From Dyadobacter sp. CY356 (GTDB taxonomy: Bacteria > Bacteroidota > Bacteroidia > Cytophagales > Spirosomataceae), in NCBI RefSeq assembly GCF_021440195.1, contig NZ_JAJTSZ010000004.1, positions 186,001 through 250,000 on the forward strand: DNA of 64,000 nt, read 5' to 3'. Each line of letters begins with the position of its first letter. Position 1 is the stretch's first letter. Shown piece after piece: positions 1-8,767 of this stretch. The notes beneath the pieces are model-generated. The model saw only the letters and a list, made by a program, of their open reading frames with translations. It did not search any database and was not told where the DNA came from. The position numbers were made by a program, and so were the translations under genes.

Positions 1-2731
1 TTTCTCCGCAGTCTTGTATCGATTTTGTGAAATTTTGCTGCTCTTCGTTTAAAGGAGTTTCGGCTAATAAGGAAGCCAGGCCTATTACGCCATTCATCGG
101 CGTTCTGATTTCATGGCTCATAGTAGCCAAAAAAGAACTTTTGGCCCGGTTGGCAAGCTCAGCCTTTTGCACCGCTTTTTTCTCTTCTAAAATAGAATGT
201 TCAAGCTGGATCGTACGCTCTTTGATCTGGCGTTCAAGGGTCTTCTGCCTTTGTAATATCCGGTAAGTCCTGATTTTGTAAAAAGCGATTGCCAGACCTA
301 TGAAAAGTAAAATACTTATAGCCTTAAACCACCAGGTAAGCCAGAATGGTGGTTCTACGATAATTTTCAAAGCGGTTCCAATATTGTTCCAGATGCCATC
401 ATTATTTGACGCTCTAACCCTGAAAACATAAGTTCCCGGGTCTAGATTGGTATACGTGGCCGTCCGTTTTGTACCTACATTATTCCAATCCGCATCAAAC
501 CCTTCCAGTTTGTAGGCATATTGATTTTTTCGGGCAAGTGTATAATTTAGCGCGGCAAATTCGAGCGTAAAAACAGATTGTTTGTGCGAGAGTGTAATCT
601 CCCTGGTTTCACTGATATGCCTCGGAAGTATTTTATTGCCGTCACCAGGAATTACCTCTTTATTGAAAATCAGCAAATCTGTAATGTAAACAGGAGGAAC
701 AAACCTATTGTCCCTTAGTTGTTCCGGATAAAAACTACTGAAACCATTTACACCACCAAAAAACATTTGTCCGTCAGAAGTCTGGAAACGGGAATTAAAC
801 CGGAACTCATTTCCCTGAAGGCCATCTGAAATGTCATAATTTCGGAATTTTTTATTTTGCAGACTTAAACATGAGATTCCCTTATTGGTACTCAGCCACA
901 GATTATCTTTCCGGTCTTTCAAAATAGCGAATACCACATTACTTGCCAGTCCGTCCTTCTCGGTATAGGACTTGAATGTTTGTTTTTTCCTATCGAAATA
1001 ATTTAAACCACCTCCTCTGGTTCCGATCCACAGATCACCGTTTGCGACTTCAAAAATTGTCTGGACTTTATTGTTTGATAAGCTGGTGGAATCGTCTGTT
1101 TTGTTCTGATATCTTTTAAAATGTTTCCGGTCTGCATCCAGATAATTCAGCCCCATGTGTGTACCAACCCAGATCCCACCTTTTCTATCCTGGAAAACAG
1201 TTGTGACAATGTCTCCGCTCAATGATGTTTTATCATCAGGATCATTCTGGTAATGAGTGAATTTCTTACTTGCAACCTCGTAAAAATCAAGTCCGCCTTT
1301 CCACATCCCAATCCAGAGATTTCCATCCGCGTCCCGCAATAAATTATTTACGTCCAGACTTGAAAGACTGTTGGGATTGCCGGGAATCGGGATATGATGA
1401 GTAAAAATGCCTGTTTTAGTATTAAACAAATCAAAGCCACCATTGTGATGACCTAACCCAAGAACGTCTTTTGAAACCTGAATAACAGATTTTACATAAT
1501 CTGTACTTATAGAATTTTTACTATTGGTATGCTTAAAATGTGTGAAGGTGTTGGTATTCCGATCCAGTAAATCCAGGCCACCACCATCCGTCCCGAGCCA
1601 GATTTTATTCCCGCTGCTGTCTACACATATGGATAGTACGTTGTTATTGCTCAGACTATTATTATTTGTTACGATCTGTCTGTAACTAAAAAATTTATCT
1701 TCATATTTTGATATAAAATTGACGCCGCCGGCATAAGTACCGATCCAGATATTTTCGGTATTATCACGATAGATGCAATAGACCGAATTATTACCAAGCG
1801 TTGTATAATCAGCCGGATCGTTTTCATAGGTGACGAATTTATTCTTGAAAACATCATACACACTTATTCCGCCATTTTCAGTACCAATCCACATTTTCCC
1901 GTCATTCGCCTCCATAAGCGAAAGAATATCATTGTGAGCAATACTGTTTTTTGATTTGTCGTGCAGAAATGTCCTGAAACTGTCGCTATGCTCATCGTAT
2001 AGCGACAAACCGCCGGCATGTGTACCTACCCAGATGGCTCCTTTTGAATCTTTGCAAAGCGCCCTGATCCAGTCAGAAACCAGACCCGTTTTGGGTACTG
2101 AATCCTTAAAATAGCCTTTGGAAGTGCCGTTTTCAGGATTGAAACGAAAAAGGCCGTGTTCTGTTCCTAACCATAAACTTCCATCATGATCTTCAATAAC
2201 CTGCGTTACAAAAACACCCCTGCGGCTTCTTAATTTTTGATCGCCCAGATGCCAGGTTTTAAAAGTGCCGGTTGTAGCATTAAATAAGAACAATCCCTGA
2301 CTCGTTCCAAGCCAGATTCTGCCTTTGCTATCCTGAAAAATATCATTGATATCGTAGTTAGCTTCTCCGTTTTTGTAGTGAATAAAAATATTTTTCTCCC
2401 GGTCATAACGGTCAAGACCGGCAGATGTGGCAACCCATAAATTCCCGGCTTTGTCTTCCAGCAAATCCTGTATATAGCTATCCGTTATGCTGTTTTTATT
2501 GTTGGAATCATGTTTGTAATGGGTGAATTTAAATCCGTCAAATTTGTTAAGCCCGTCTTCACTTCCAAACCACATAAATCCTCTTTTATCTTTCAGGATT
2601 GTGCTGATATGGCTTTGCGAAAGTCCTTGATTTGTCGTTAAGCGTCGGAATTTCAGTATCGGAGATTGAGAAAAACCAGGTATGCCAGATAGACAAAACC
2701 CAATTATTGTCAGAAAGAAAAGTCGTTTCAT
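1..2731 (-). CDS. Hybrid two-component sensor-regulator (HTCS type), 5' part, runs off the left edge
   Basis: This gene is partial: about 910 residues are in the window and the C-terminus lies beyond base 1. I translated it by hand from the ATG whose complement ends at 2731. An N-terminal signal peptide ([16 protein letters not shown]...) is followed by about 650 residues of repeated propeller blades with motifs of the type GxxWIGTxxGG and a spacing typical of Reg_prop repeats. Next come a Y_Y_Y-like domain (residues about 700-770), one membrane segment (about 785-805), a short coiled coil and a HisKA box reading [16 protein letters not shown] near residue 880. The family senses oligosaccharides or other ligands in the periplasm and usually continues with HATPase, receiver and AraC domains, which would lie to the left. 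The ligand cannot be told from sequence. No SusCD pair is adjacent on the right. Confidence 0.93.
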   Translation of the reverse strand, partial: MKRLFFLTIIGFCLSGIPGFSQSPILKFRRLTTNQGLSQSHISTILKDKRGFMWFGSEDGLNKFDGFKFTHYKHDSNNKNSITDSYIQDLLEDKAGNLWVATSAGLDRYDREKNIFIHYKNGEANYDINDIFQDSKGRIWLGTSQGLFLFNATTGTFKTWHLGDQKLRSRRGVFVTQVIEDHDGSLWLGTEHGLFRFNPENGTSKGYFKDSVPKTGLVSDWIRALCKDSKGAIWVGTHAGGLSLYDEHSDSFRTFLHDKSKNSIAHNDILSLMEANDGKMWIGTENGGISVYDVFKNKFVTYENDPADYTTLGNNSVYCIYRDNTENIWIGTYAGGVNFISKYEDKFFSYRQIVTNNNSLSNNNVLSICVDSSGNKIWLGTDGGGLDLLDRNTNTFTHFKHTNSKNSISTDYVKSVIQVSKDVLGLGHHNGGFDLFNTKTGIFTHHIPIPGNPNSLSSLDVNNLLRDADGNLWIGMWKGGLDFYEVASKKFTHYQNDPDDKTSLSGDIVTTVFQDRKGGIWVGTHMGLNYLDADRKHFKRYQNKTDDSTSLSNNKVQTIFEVANGDLWIGTRGGGLNYFDRKKQTFKSYTEKDGLASNVVFAILKDRKDNLWLSTNKGISCLSLQNKKFRNYDISDGLQGNEFRFNSRFQTSDGQMFFGGVNGFSSFYPEQLRDNRFVPPVYITDLLIFNKEVIPGDGNKILPRHISETREITLSHKQSVFTLEFAALNYTLARKNQYAYKLEGFDADWNNVGTKRTATYTNLDPGTYVFRVRASNNDGIWNNIGTALKIIVEPPFWLTWWFKAISILLFIGLAIAFYKIRTYRILQRQKTLERQIKERTIQLEHSILEEKKAVQKAELANRAKSSFLATMSHEIRTPMNGVIGLASLLAETPLNEEQQNFTKSIQDCGE

Positions 2732-3184
2732 TTAATAATCAAATAGGCAATTTTATATCGTTGATTCTTAATATTTAAAATTGAAAATCCGATTATTTTC
2801 AATTTGTTAAATTTTATCTGCATCCAGACTATTCTACAAGAATACTTTGAAAGCAAATACAGCTGTTAAGCAGCCTCTGGACCAATTTTCCTATCTGATG
2901 TCAGGTAGCAATATTTCACTTTTCTAATGAAATACCTAATAGTAACTAGAATTAATTTGACAAATTTTTTGATTTGTTTATACGCTTTGTTGGACGACCA
3001 TAACTTCCCTGAGAAGGATGTACCGGATCATAACGCTCTGCTATTTTGACCCGCTGATTATCAGGTTGAAAGGACAAATGGATGAGATAGTTAATATTTT
3101 AAATTATTTCCACTCAAAAGCGTTAGGTGATTTAAAATAAAAACATCAAATTATGGTTAAATCAACCTTATTCTGATCCTCAAC
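2732..3184. other. Intergenic region between divergent genes
   Basis: About 450 bases of AT-rich DNA between the hybrid sensor (minus) and the M20 peptidase (plus). It must carry both promoters. I see no convincing ORF, RNA gene or repeat in it. Confidence 0.6.
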
Positions 3185-4627
3185 ATGAAAAAAGCACTCC
3201 TACTATTTGGTATCGGCATTTTAGTTTTCATTGCCTTCATTCTTTTCAACACCTTTACTTTCAAAAGCAAACAGATTTTGTCGCCTGAAAAACCGGCTTT
3301 TGCTGCTTCGGATTCTTCCGTTTCCAGATTGCAACAGGCTATCACATACCAGACCATTTCTTTCGAAGATTCAAGCAAACTGGACAGCAGTGCATTTCTT
3401 GGTTTTCATGCGTTTTTGAAGAAATCTTTTCCAACAATTTTTAAAACAGTTACGGTAGAGAAAGTATTGAAATACAGTCTCTTGTTACACTGGAAAGGAA
3501 AGTCGTCTGCCGGAAGTCCGTTGGTCATGATGGCACATCAGGATGTTGTGCCGATTGAAGAGGCGACGATAAAAAAGTGGGATGCAGGGCCATTTGCCGG
3601 AACGCTGAAAAACGGATTTGTTTATGGAAGAGGTACTATTGATGATAAAGGAAGTTTGATGGCACTTCTTGAAGGTGTGGAAGCCCTGATGCGTGAAGGA
3701 TTTGTGCCGGAAAACGATATTTATATTGCGATGGGCCATGACGAAGAAGTTGGAGGAAAAGGTGCCAAAGCCATTGCCGATCTTTTTAAAGCGAGAAATA
3801 TTAAACCCGGCGTTGTGGTTGATGAAGGTGGAATTATAACAAAAAGCAAAATTCCCGGACTTACCAAACCAGTTGCCATAATTGGTATTGCCGAAAAAGG
3901 TTATGTCACGCTTGATTTGCAGATCAATATTCCCGGCGGGCATTCTTCCATGCCTGAAAAAGAAACTGCAATTGATGAACTGGCGAAAGCGGTTGTAAAA
4001 TTGAAAGAAAATCCTTTTCCCGAAGAAATGGGCTACGTTCTTAATTCCTTTATTGATTATGTTGGTCCGGAAATGTCTTTCATAAATAAAATGGCTATGG
4101 CAAACAGATCAATTTTCAAGTCACTGATATTCAACGCCTATAAAGGTTCTGCCGCAGGAAATGCGATGATCAGGACAACAACGGCAACAACGATTTTTCA
4201 GGCAGGGATAAAGGATAACGTTGTTCCGGGACAAGCCAACGCAAGTGTCAACTTCCGGACACAACCTGGCACAACCCGTGAAGATGTTGTTGCGCATGTA
4301 AAGAAAGTTATTGGAAATGACAAAGTTGAGATCAAAGCCAGGCCGGTTGGTACAAATCCAAAACAGGTTGCAGACGTTAATCATGCCAGTTTTACGCATA
4401 TACAGAATACAATAAATGGCTGGGACGGCAAACTTATTGTGACGCCCTATCTGGTTCTGGGTGCTACGGACAGCAAGTCATTCAGTGAATTAACACAGCA
4501 AATTTTCAGGTTTATCCCATTCACGGATCCGGAGGGTTTTCATGGTGTAAATGAGCGAATTAATGCTGAGGATTATAAAAAAGGGATCGGATTTTATTAT
4601 CAGTATTTAAAATATTACAAGTTCTAA
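3185..4627 (+). CDS. Membrane-anchored or secreted M20 family peptidase (PM20D1/carboxypeptidase-S-like)
   Basis: A 480-residue zinc peptidase. Residues 5-23 form a hydrophobic signal or anchor. The M20 metal-site motifs are present: AHQDVVP (His118, Asp120), GRGTIDDKG (bridging Asp153/154), MGHDEEVGG (general-base Glu187 and ligand Glu188), a VVDEGG ligand motif, and a C-terminal GFHGVNERI carrying the last His ligand. The length fits the PM20D1/carboxypeptidase S branch (about 480-500 residues) better than the shorter ArgE/DapE branch. Members hydrolyse or condense N-acyl amino acids or dipeptides. The exact substrate is unknown. The gene stands alone; a stem-loop at 4700 may end it. Confidence 0.93.
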   Translation: MKKALLLFGIGILVFIAFILFNTFTFKSKQILSPEKPAFAASDSSVSRLQQAITYQTISFEDSSKLDSSAFLGFHAFLKKSFPTIFKTVTVEKVLKYSLLLHWKGKSSAGSPLVMMAHQDVVPIEEATIKKWDAGPFAGTLKNGFVYGRGTIDDKGSLMALLEGVEALMREGFVPENDIYIAMGHDEEVGGKGAKAIADLFKARNIKPGVVVDEGGIITKSKIPGLTKPVAIIGIAEKGYVTLDLQINIPGGHSSMPEKETAIDELAKAVVKLKENPFPEEMGYVLNSFIDYVGPEMSFINKMAMANRSIFKSLIFNAYKGSAAGNAMIRTTTATTIFQAGIKDNVVPGQANASVNFRTQPGTTREDVVAHVKKVIGNDKVEIKARPVGTNPKQVADVNHASFTHIQNTINGWDGKLIVTPYLVLGATDSKSFSELTQQIFRFIPFTDPEGFHGVNERINAEDYKKGIGFYYQYLKYYKF

Positions 4628-4699
4628 ACACTGGTAACACTCAGGTTTCCGGGACAAAAAATCATCTATCAGGAATATAAAATGCGGATAATTAAAGCC

Positions 4700-4722
4700 G
4701 GTGCCAACTGAATGTTGGCACC
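4700..4722 (+). terminator. Stem-loop after the M20 peptidase
   Basis: Perfect 9-bp stem (4700-4708 with 4714-4722) and a 5-nt loop, GC-rich at its base, followed by only a weak T-rich tract. It is a plausible terminator for the M20 gene. Confidence 0.45.
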
Positions 4723-4897
4723 CAGGTCTTTATTGTATCCAAAATGTCGCTTATGTTTAATTTAAGATTCTATTCAGTTTAGCTGTATTAAAATCGTACA
4801 GCCGACCATCTATTTTTGATAAATCTCTGGGAAATTAAGCTGATATCGGAATTCAAGTTCAGCTGTTTTGTTATATCCTTACTCAAATTTACGACAA

Positions 4898-4969
4898 TCT
4901 ACATCAGGATCAGTCAGTATCTATACGTTTTCTTCTACATCAGGATCAGTCAGTATCTATACGTTTTCT
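4898..4969. repeat. Perfect 36-bp tandem duplication
   Basis: Bases 4898-4933 and 4934-4969 are identical 36-bp units, two copies without spacer, each beginning TCTACATCAGGATCAG and ending ACGTTTTCT. It lies about 180 bases upstream of the ABC operon promoter and no ORF crosses it. It is a recent slippage or duplication product. Confidence 0.9.
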
Positions 4970-5114
4970 GATAGCCTCTCCATAAATGAATCTGTGACCC
5001 GTTTGTTCACAAAGTACACTGATTAACAGCTCATCCCGGTCAATTTTATTCCTGGCGGATAAAGAAACTTGTTAGAAGAATAAATTCTTTTTACAAAAAA
5101 TAACGCAGCGCATA

Positions 5115-5145
5115 TTGTATTTAAAAACTATACATACTACCTTCG
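5115..5145 (+). promoter_or_regulatory. Predicted promoter of the GntR/ABC operon
   Basis: TTG at 5115-5117, a 20-bp spacer, and TACCTTCG at 5138-5145 (7 of 8 to the Bacteroidota -7 consensus TAnnTTTG). The predicted start of transcription is near 5152, inside the inverted repeat at 5148-5171. Confidence 0.45.
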
Positions 5146-5147
5146 TC

Positions 5148-5171
5148 AGTGTACTACTTATCTATAACACT
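5148..5171 (+). promoter_or_regulatory. Predicted operator for the YtrA-type GntR repressor
   Basis: Imperfect inverted repeat AGTGTA-N12-AACACT, 14 bp before the start codon of the ABC ATPase gene. From memory, Bacillus subtilis YtrA uses AGTGTA-N13-TACACT. The match is 5 of 6 in the right arm with a spacer one base shorter. Because the YtrA-like regulator is encoded third in this operon, the site suggests autorepression. Confidence 0.5.
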
Positions 5172-5184
5172 AAAATACTAAGCC

Positions 5185-6018
5185 ATGATTCAACTTGATC
5201 ACGTTTCATTTGGATACAGTAAGGATAAAAAGTTATTTACCGATTTATCGCTGAAACTACATCCCGGGCATATTTATGGATTGTTAGGAAAAAATGGCGC
5301 CGGTAAATCAAGTTTGTTGCGCAATATGGCCGGACTTCTGTTTCCGTTGGAAGGAACTATTCAAGTTTCAGGACGTGAGCCGGGAAAACGTGAGCCTGCA
5401 TTTTTGCAGGATATCTTTTTTCTCCCGGAAGAGATCTATTTGCCGTCCGTCACGATCGATAAATACCTTGAAATGTTATCTCCGTTTTATCCAAATTTCA
5501 ACAATGAACAGTTTCTTGGTTATATCGCTGAATTTGATATTCCGGAGAAAAACAAACTCACAGGCATGTCATACGGGCAGAAGAAAAAAGTGCTGATTGC
5601 TTTTGCGCTTGCTACAAATACCAGAGTGCTGATTATGGATGAGCCTACAAACGGACTGGATATTCCTTCGAAGAGTCAGTTCAGAAAAGTAGTTTCAAAT
5701 GTTCTGGATCCTGAACGGCTGATCCTTATATCGACTCATCAGGTAAGGGATCTAGACAATCTTATTGACTCAATCATCATCATTGAGGATAGTAAAATTT
5801 TGATACAACACAGTCTGGACGTAGTGGCCGAGCGATTATGTTTTGGCACACTTTCCAATGTTGAATATGATCAAAGAGTTATTTATTCGGAGCCATCATT
5901 AAGAGGTTATAATGCAGTTTTTGAAAATTCAGAACAAATAGACAGCCGTGTTGACCTGGAACAGTTGTTCAATGCTGTTATGGAAAACCCTGCTCGCATC
6001 CGGACTATTTTTAATTAA
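5185..6018 (+). CDS. ABC transporter ATP-binding protein (YtrB-like)
   Basis: A 277-residue ATPase that would power the membrane protein encoded downstream. Walker A is GLLGKNGAGKSS (Lys41), the signature loop is the variant MSYGQKKK (128-135) rather than LSGGQ, and Walker B is VLIMDEPTNGLD (Asp152, Glu153). A switch His follows in LILISTHQVRD. The C-terminal 70 residues are family-specific. The variant signature occurs in ABC proteins linked to GntR regulators of the YtrA kind, where the operons respond to cell-envelope antibiotics; that role here is an inference. It is the first gene of an operon with tight spacing. Confidence 0.92.
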   Translation: MIQLDHVSFGYSKDKKLFTDLSLKLHPGHIYGLLGKNGAGKSSLLRNMAGLLFPLEGTIQVSGREPGKREPAFLQDIFFLPEEIYLPSVTIDKYLEMLSPFYPNFNNEQFLGYIAEFDIPEKNKLTGMSYGQKKKVLIAFALATNTRVLIMDEPTNGLDIPSKSQFRKVVSNVLDPERLILISTHQVRDLDNLIDSIIIIEDSKILIQHSLDVVAERLCFGTLSNVEYDQRVIYSEPSLRGYNAVFENSEQIDSRVDLEQLFNAVMENPARIRTIFN

Positions 6019-6023
6019 AGGTT

Positions 6024-6128
6024 ATGAAAATTGTTTTCTTCATTCTTCTCTCTTTTCTGCTTTTTCTGGTCAGACACACATTTCCGGCGATTCTTCCAGT
6101 TCACCTACTATCAAACATTACCCTATGA
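6024..6128 (+). CDS. Possible 34-residue hydrophobic micro-protein between ATPase and permease
   Basis: A short ORF begins 5 bases after the ATPase stop, with AAAGG just before its ATG, and its TGA overlaps the permease ATG as ATGA (6125-6128). The product is hydrophobic and basic (starts MKIVFFILLSFLLFLV), like a single membrane helix or a leader peptide. The spacing suggests translational coupling, so it could be a real small subunit or simply a coupling leader. No homology is recognised. Confidence 0.4.
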   Translation: MKIVFFILLSFLLFLVRHTFPAILPVHLLSNITL

Positions 6129-6913
6129 ATCAGACATTTGACTTACATCGCTTTGGATTAATGCTTAAACTGGACCTTGCCGAGAAAGGTAAAAATAATC
6201 TTGGCACGGCTGCTTTGCTTGTGGGAGTACTTTTGTTTCTCATGCTTCCGGTCACATTTTCCAACACTTACAAGGGTGTTTTTGAAGGGCTTCATTACAT
6301 TGCACTTTTCCTGATCCTGTTTCTTGGAAGCAGTCTTTACACCAGCAGCGTTTTCACATCCTACGCATCTCCCTCAACAGGAATAGCTGCGCTGATGATA
6401 CCGGCTTCAACAATAGAAAAATTTCTAAGCGCGTTGCTTCTGAATTTACTTTTTATCATTCCTCTCTTACTATTATTTCTGGAATTACACTATTCAACCT
6501 TAAATTACGCCAATAGTAAATTACCGTCCGGCAGTTATCAATATCATCCCTTGTCCAATGATCTGATTCAATACATTTGTTATTCCTATATGCTGATTCA
6601 GGGTTCTATTTTTCTTGGTTCTATTTATTTCACAAAAGCGTCTTACATCAAATCCGCTGCCTGTGTTATAGGTACTTATGTCGTAGTCGCCATTTTACAA
6701 ATTACGTTAGCAAACATTATGACGGGCAACTTTGACAAACTGGTTACTTTTCCTTTTACAGGATGGCAACTATGGAATTTTGGCAAAGACTTCAAATATT
6801 TCCAGATAAGTTATCCTGACACTTTCCAGCCTTACCTATACATTTTTCCGGCATTTGTACTTCTAAGCCTTTGGTTTATAAGTTATCTGCGCCTGAAAGA
6901 GAAAGAAATTTAA
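6125..6913 (+). CDS. ABC transporter membrane protein (YtrC/D-like permease)
   Basis: I take the ATG at 6125 (262 residues). The open frame extends back to 5948, but that part overlaps the ATPase gene and reads as shadow. About six hydrophobic segments are visible, for example NLGTAALLVGVLLFLMLPV, a long one around LHYIALFLILFLGSSLY, and a last one near the C-terminus (YLYIFPAFVLLSLWFISYL). The protein ends in a basic RLKEKEI tail. It is the likely partner of the preceding ATPase. No substrate can be named. Confidence 0.85.
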   Translation: MNQTFDLHRFGLMLKLDLAEKGKNNLGTAALLVGVLLFLMLPVTFSNTYKGVFEGLHYIALFLILFLGSSLYTSSVFTSYASPSTGIAALMIPASTIEKFLSALLLNLLFIIPLLLLFLELHYSTLNYANSKLPSGSYQYHPLSNDLIQYICYSYMLIQGSIFLGSIYFTKASYIKSAACVIGTYVVVAILQITLANIMTGNFDKLVTFPFTGWQLWNFGKDFKYFQISYPDTFQPYLYIFPAFVLLSLWFISYLRLKEKEI

Positions 6914-6924
6914 CAATTTGACAC

Positions 6925-7305
6925 ATGGAATTCAAAGATAAACAATCCATTTACCTTCAGATCGCCGACTACATCTGTGAACAGATTTTGTTAGGAAAAT
7001 GGGCGGCCGGACAGCGCATTGCCTCGGTAAGAGACCTGGCAGGTTTGATGGAAGTAAATCCGAATACGGTTATGCGGGCCTACGAATTTTTGCAAAATAA
7101 GGAAATCATATTTACAAAAAGAGGCATTGGTTATTCGGCAGAAGAGAAGGCAAACGAACGGATACTTGCATATCGCAAAGAAAGATTTCTGGAAAGCGAG
7201 TTACCTGAATTTTTCCGGACACTTTATATGCTTAACATTAATATGGATGAGGTATCGGAGCGATATACCAAATTTATTGCGGACACCTATCCTGTCACAA
7301 ATTAA
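6925..7305 (+). CDS. GntR family transcriptional regulator, YtrA subfamily
   Basis: A 126-residue regulator. The N-terminal winged helix-turn-helix is complete: IYLQIADYICEQILLGKW, then a recognition region VRDLAGLMEVNPNTVMRAYE and a wing IIFTKRGIGY. The C-terminus is a short helical dimerisation tail, as in the YtrA subfamily, without a large effector domain. It starts 11 bases after the permease gene, within the operon, and is expected to repress the operon through the inverted repeat at 5148-5171. Confidence 0.92.
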   Translation: MEFKDKQSIYLQIADYICEQILLGKWAAGQRIASVRDLAGLMEVNPNTVMRAYEFLQNKEIIFTKRGIGYSAEEKANERILAYRKERFLESELPEFFRTLYMLNINMDEVSERYTKFIADTYPVTN

Positions 7306-7316
7306 CTTGTAAGATC

Positions 7317-7988
7317 ATGAAACAAAGTAATATTTTAATTATCGGTTTAGTGGCAGTAATCCTTCTTTTTGTAGTGGGTTTAAATCTTGTTTTGAAAGCG
7401 GAATACGAAAAAATTGATCAGAATGATCCGTTTTACGGCTATAAGAAAGAGGTGCTCAAACCATTTACTTTTGTAAAAATTAATGGAAAACAGGTTGGTG
7501 TCACACAAATTCAGCCAGGCACTGATTTTCAAATCCACTACATTACAGACAAAAAAATGCTTGATTGGAAAATAAAAGGAGATACTCTGGAACTGACACA
7601 AAAGGCATTATCTGATGATATCGCGAATCGCTCCTATGACTTTGATGTAAAACCGTCATTTTATATCACTGCACCGGAATTATCAGGAGTTGATGCATTA
7701 AACACAACTTCGATTATAAAAGGCTGGAAAACGACGAACTTTTCGCTACATCAAAATGGCAAATCAACGCTTCTGATTGAGAATACCTTTGGTAATTTGT
7801 CAGCCAGAATCAGCTCAGGAGGATATCTTTTAATCCAAGGAAATAACAAGATCGGGAAGTCAAATATATCGGTCAGGGATAGCAGTGAGTTGAGTTCAGA
7901 AAAGGATGTTTTTGGTTTATTTCAGGTCAGCGTGGATAGCCTGGCGAAGATTAAGTTGCCTGGGAATTTGTATAAGAAAAATCAATAG
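7317..7988 (+). CDS. Membrane-anchored DUF2807-like (head GIN domain) protein
   Basis: 223 residues. A hydrophobic N-terminal segment (about 5-25) anchors or exports the protein. The rest is short beta-strand repeats ending in a stretch with regular Ser/Gly/Asn turns (LSARISSGGYLLIQGNN), resembling the beta-helix of DUF2807 proteins. It lies 11 bases after the GntR gene and is the last gene of the operon, so it is probably a periplasmic or surface accessory of the same envelope-related system. The family assignment is from pattern only. Confidence 0.7.
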   Translation: MKQSNILIIGLVAVILLFVVGLNLVLKAEYEKIDQNDPFYGYKKEVLKPFTFVKINGKQVGVTQIQPGTDFQIHYITDKKMLDWKIKGDTLELTQKALSDDIANRSYDFDVKPSFYITAPELSGVDALNTTSIIKGWKTTNFSLHQNGKSTLLIENTFGNLSARISSGGYLLIQGNNKIGKSNISVRDSSELSSEKDVFGLFQVSVDSLAKIKLPGNLYKKNQ

Positions 7989-8000
7989 TTGTAAATTAAA

Positions 8001-8028
8001 ATCCAGGCAAAAGTTATTTTGTCTGGAT
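8001..8028 (+). terminator. Terminator of the GntR/ABC operon
   Basis: A 12-bp stem (8001-8012 with 8017-8028, one G-U pair) and a 4-nt loop, 12 bases after the last stop codon of the operon. The right arm begins with TTTT. Confidence 0.6.
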
Positions 8029-8084
8029 GCTTATTAATTCATAATATTTGGAATCCGACATTCAATTTCAGAAAAAATACAAAT

Positions 8085-8114
8085 AAATATCCCCGGCAGG
8101 CGTCAGGGATATTT
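8085..8114 (-). terminator. Terminator of the 8157-8486 gene
   Basis: A 9-bp stem (8085-8093 with 8106-8114). Read on the minus strand it is followed by a T-rich stretch. It lies about 40 bases downstream of the minus-strand gene that ends at 8157. Confidence 0.5.
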
Positions 8115-8156
8115 AGGACACTACTATCCACAAAATATAATTTGAATACTCAAAAA

Positions 8157-8486
8157 TTATTCAAATTCCAGTTTTACTTTTTCATTTAATTGCATTATCC
8201 GCGTTGCCAGTGCAACACATTCCTGAGGTGACATCTGATCAATCGTATTCGTCACTGCATTCACAAGAACTCTGCCTTCTGAATCAACTTTCGGACCTTT
8301 TTCTTTGATCTGTTCGGTAATATTTATCCATTCCTGACCCAGATCCTCAGAAAAATACTTGGGTGGAATAATATTGAAATAACCAGCCTGCGACTTTAAA
8401 GATTGTTTCAATTGACCAGCACTTGTTGTCAGACCAGCCACGAGCTTCGAAAGCTCAATATGCACGAAGATATTTGACTTATTCAT
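8157..8486 (-). CDS. Hypothetical protein, 109 residues
   Basis: No family recognised. The product is soluble and mostly helical (MNKSNIFVHIELSKLVAG..., ...VALATRIMQLNEKVKLEFE), with no signal peptide or membrane segment. It has a proper ATG start and a stem-loop terminator downstream, and stands alone between plus-strand genes. The independent terminator and clean amino-acid composition favour a real gene. Confidence 0.65.
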   Translation of the reverse strand: MNKSNIFVHIELSKLVAGLTTSAGQLKQSLKSQAGYFNIIPPKYFSEDLGQEWINITEQIKEKGPKVDSEGRVLVNAVTNTIDQMSPQECVALATRIMQLNEKVKLEFE

Positions 8487-8767
8487 TATTTATAACGTGA
8501 GGGTAATTGAATATGTAAAGCTACTTGAAAATGATCAAATACCTAAATCTGGGTAAAAATAAGGTAAAATCCGGTACGTTATTCAACTTAATGTAAAATT
8601 AATACTGGCAACAATTGTTACGTCATCATCTGCCCGGATAACAGTCTCAAACGATGAAATGGACGTTTTTTATCTAATTATAATTCTTAATACATTTTAT
8701 ATAATTTATAAAGTGAAGGAATCAAAAAAACTGAATTCACCGTCAATTCTGATGTGATGGCGGTATA

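Larger units (their letters stand above)
4628..5184. other. Intergenic region with a stem-loop, a tandem duplication and the ABC operon promoter
   Basis: About 560 bases without a gene. It holds a 9-bp stem-loop at 4700-4722, a perfect 36-bp tandem duplication at 4898-4969, and the promoter and operator of the ABC operon at 5115-5171, each listed separately. Confidence 0.7.

Noticed and set aside
3485..3943. 152-residue ORF antisense to the M20 peptidase
   Set aside because: Shadow frame; the composition (many His, Asn, Phe) is typical of reverse-complement reading.
5948..6124. N-terminal extension of the ABC permease
   Set aside because: It overlaps the ATPase gene in another frame; the ATG at 6125 with an ATGA overlap and the following membrane segments make a better start.
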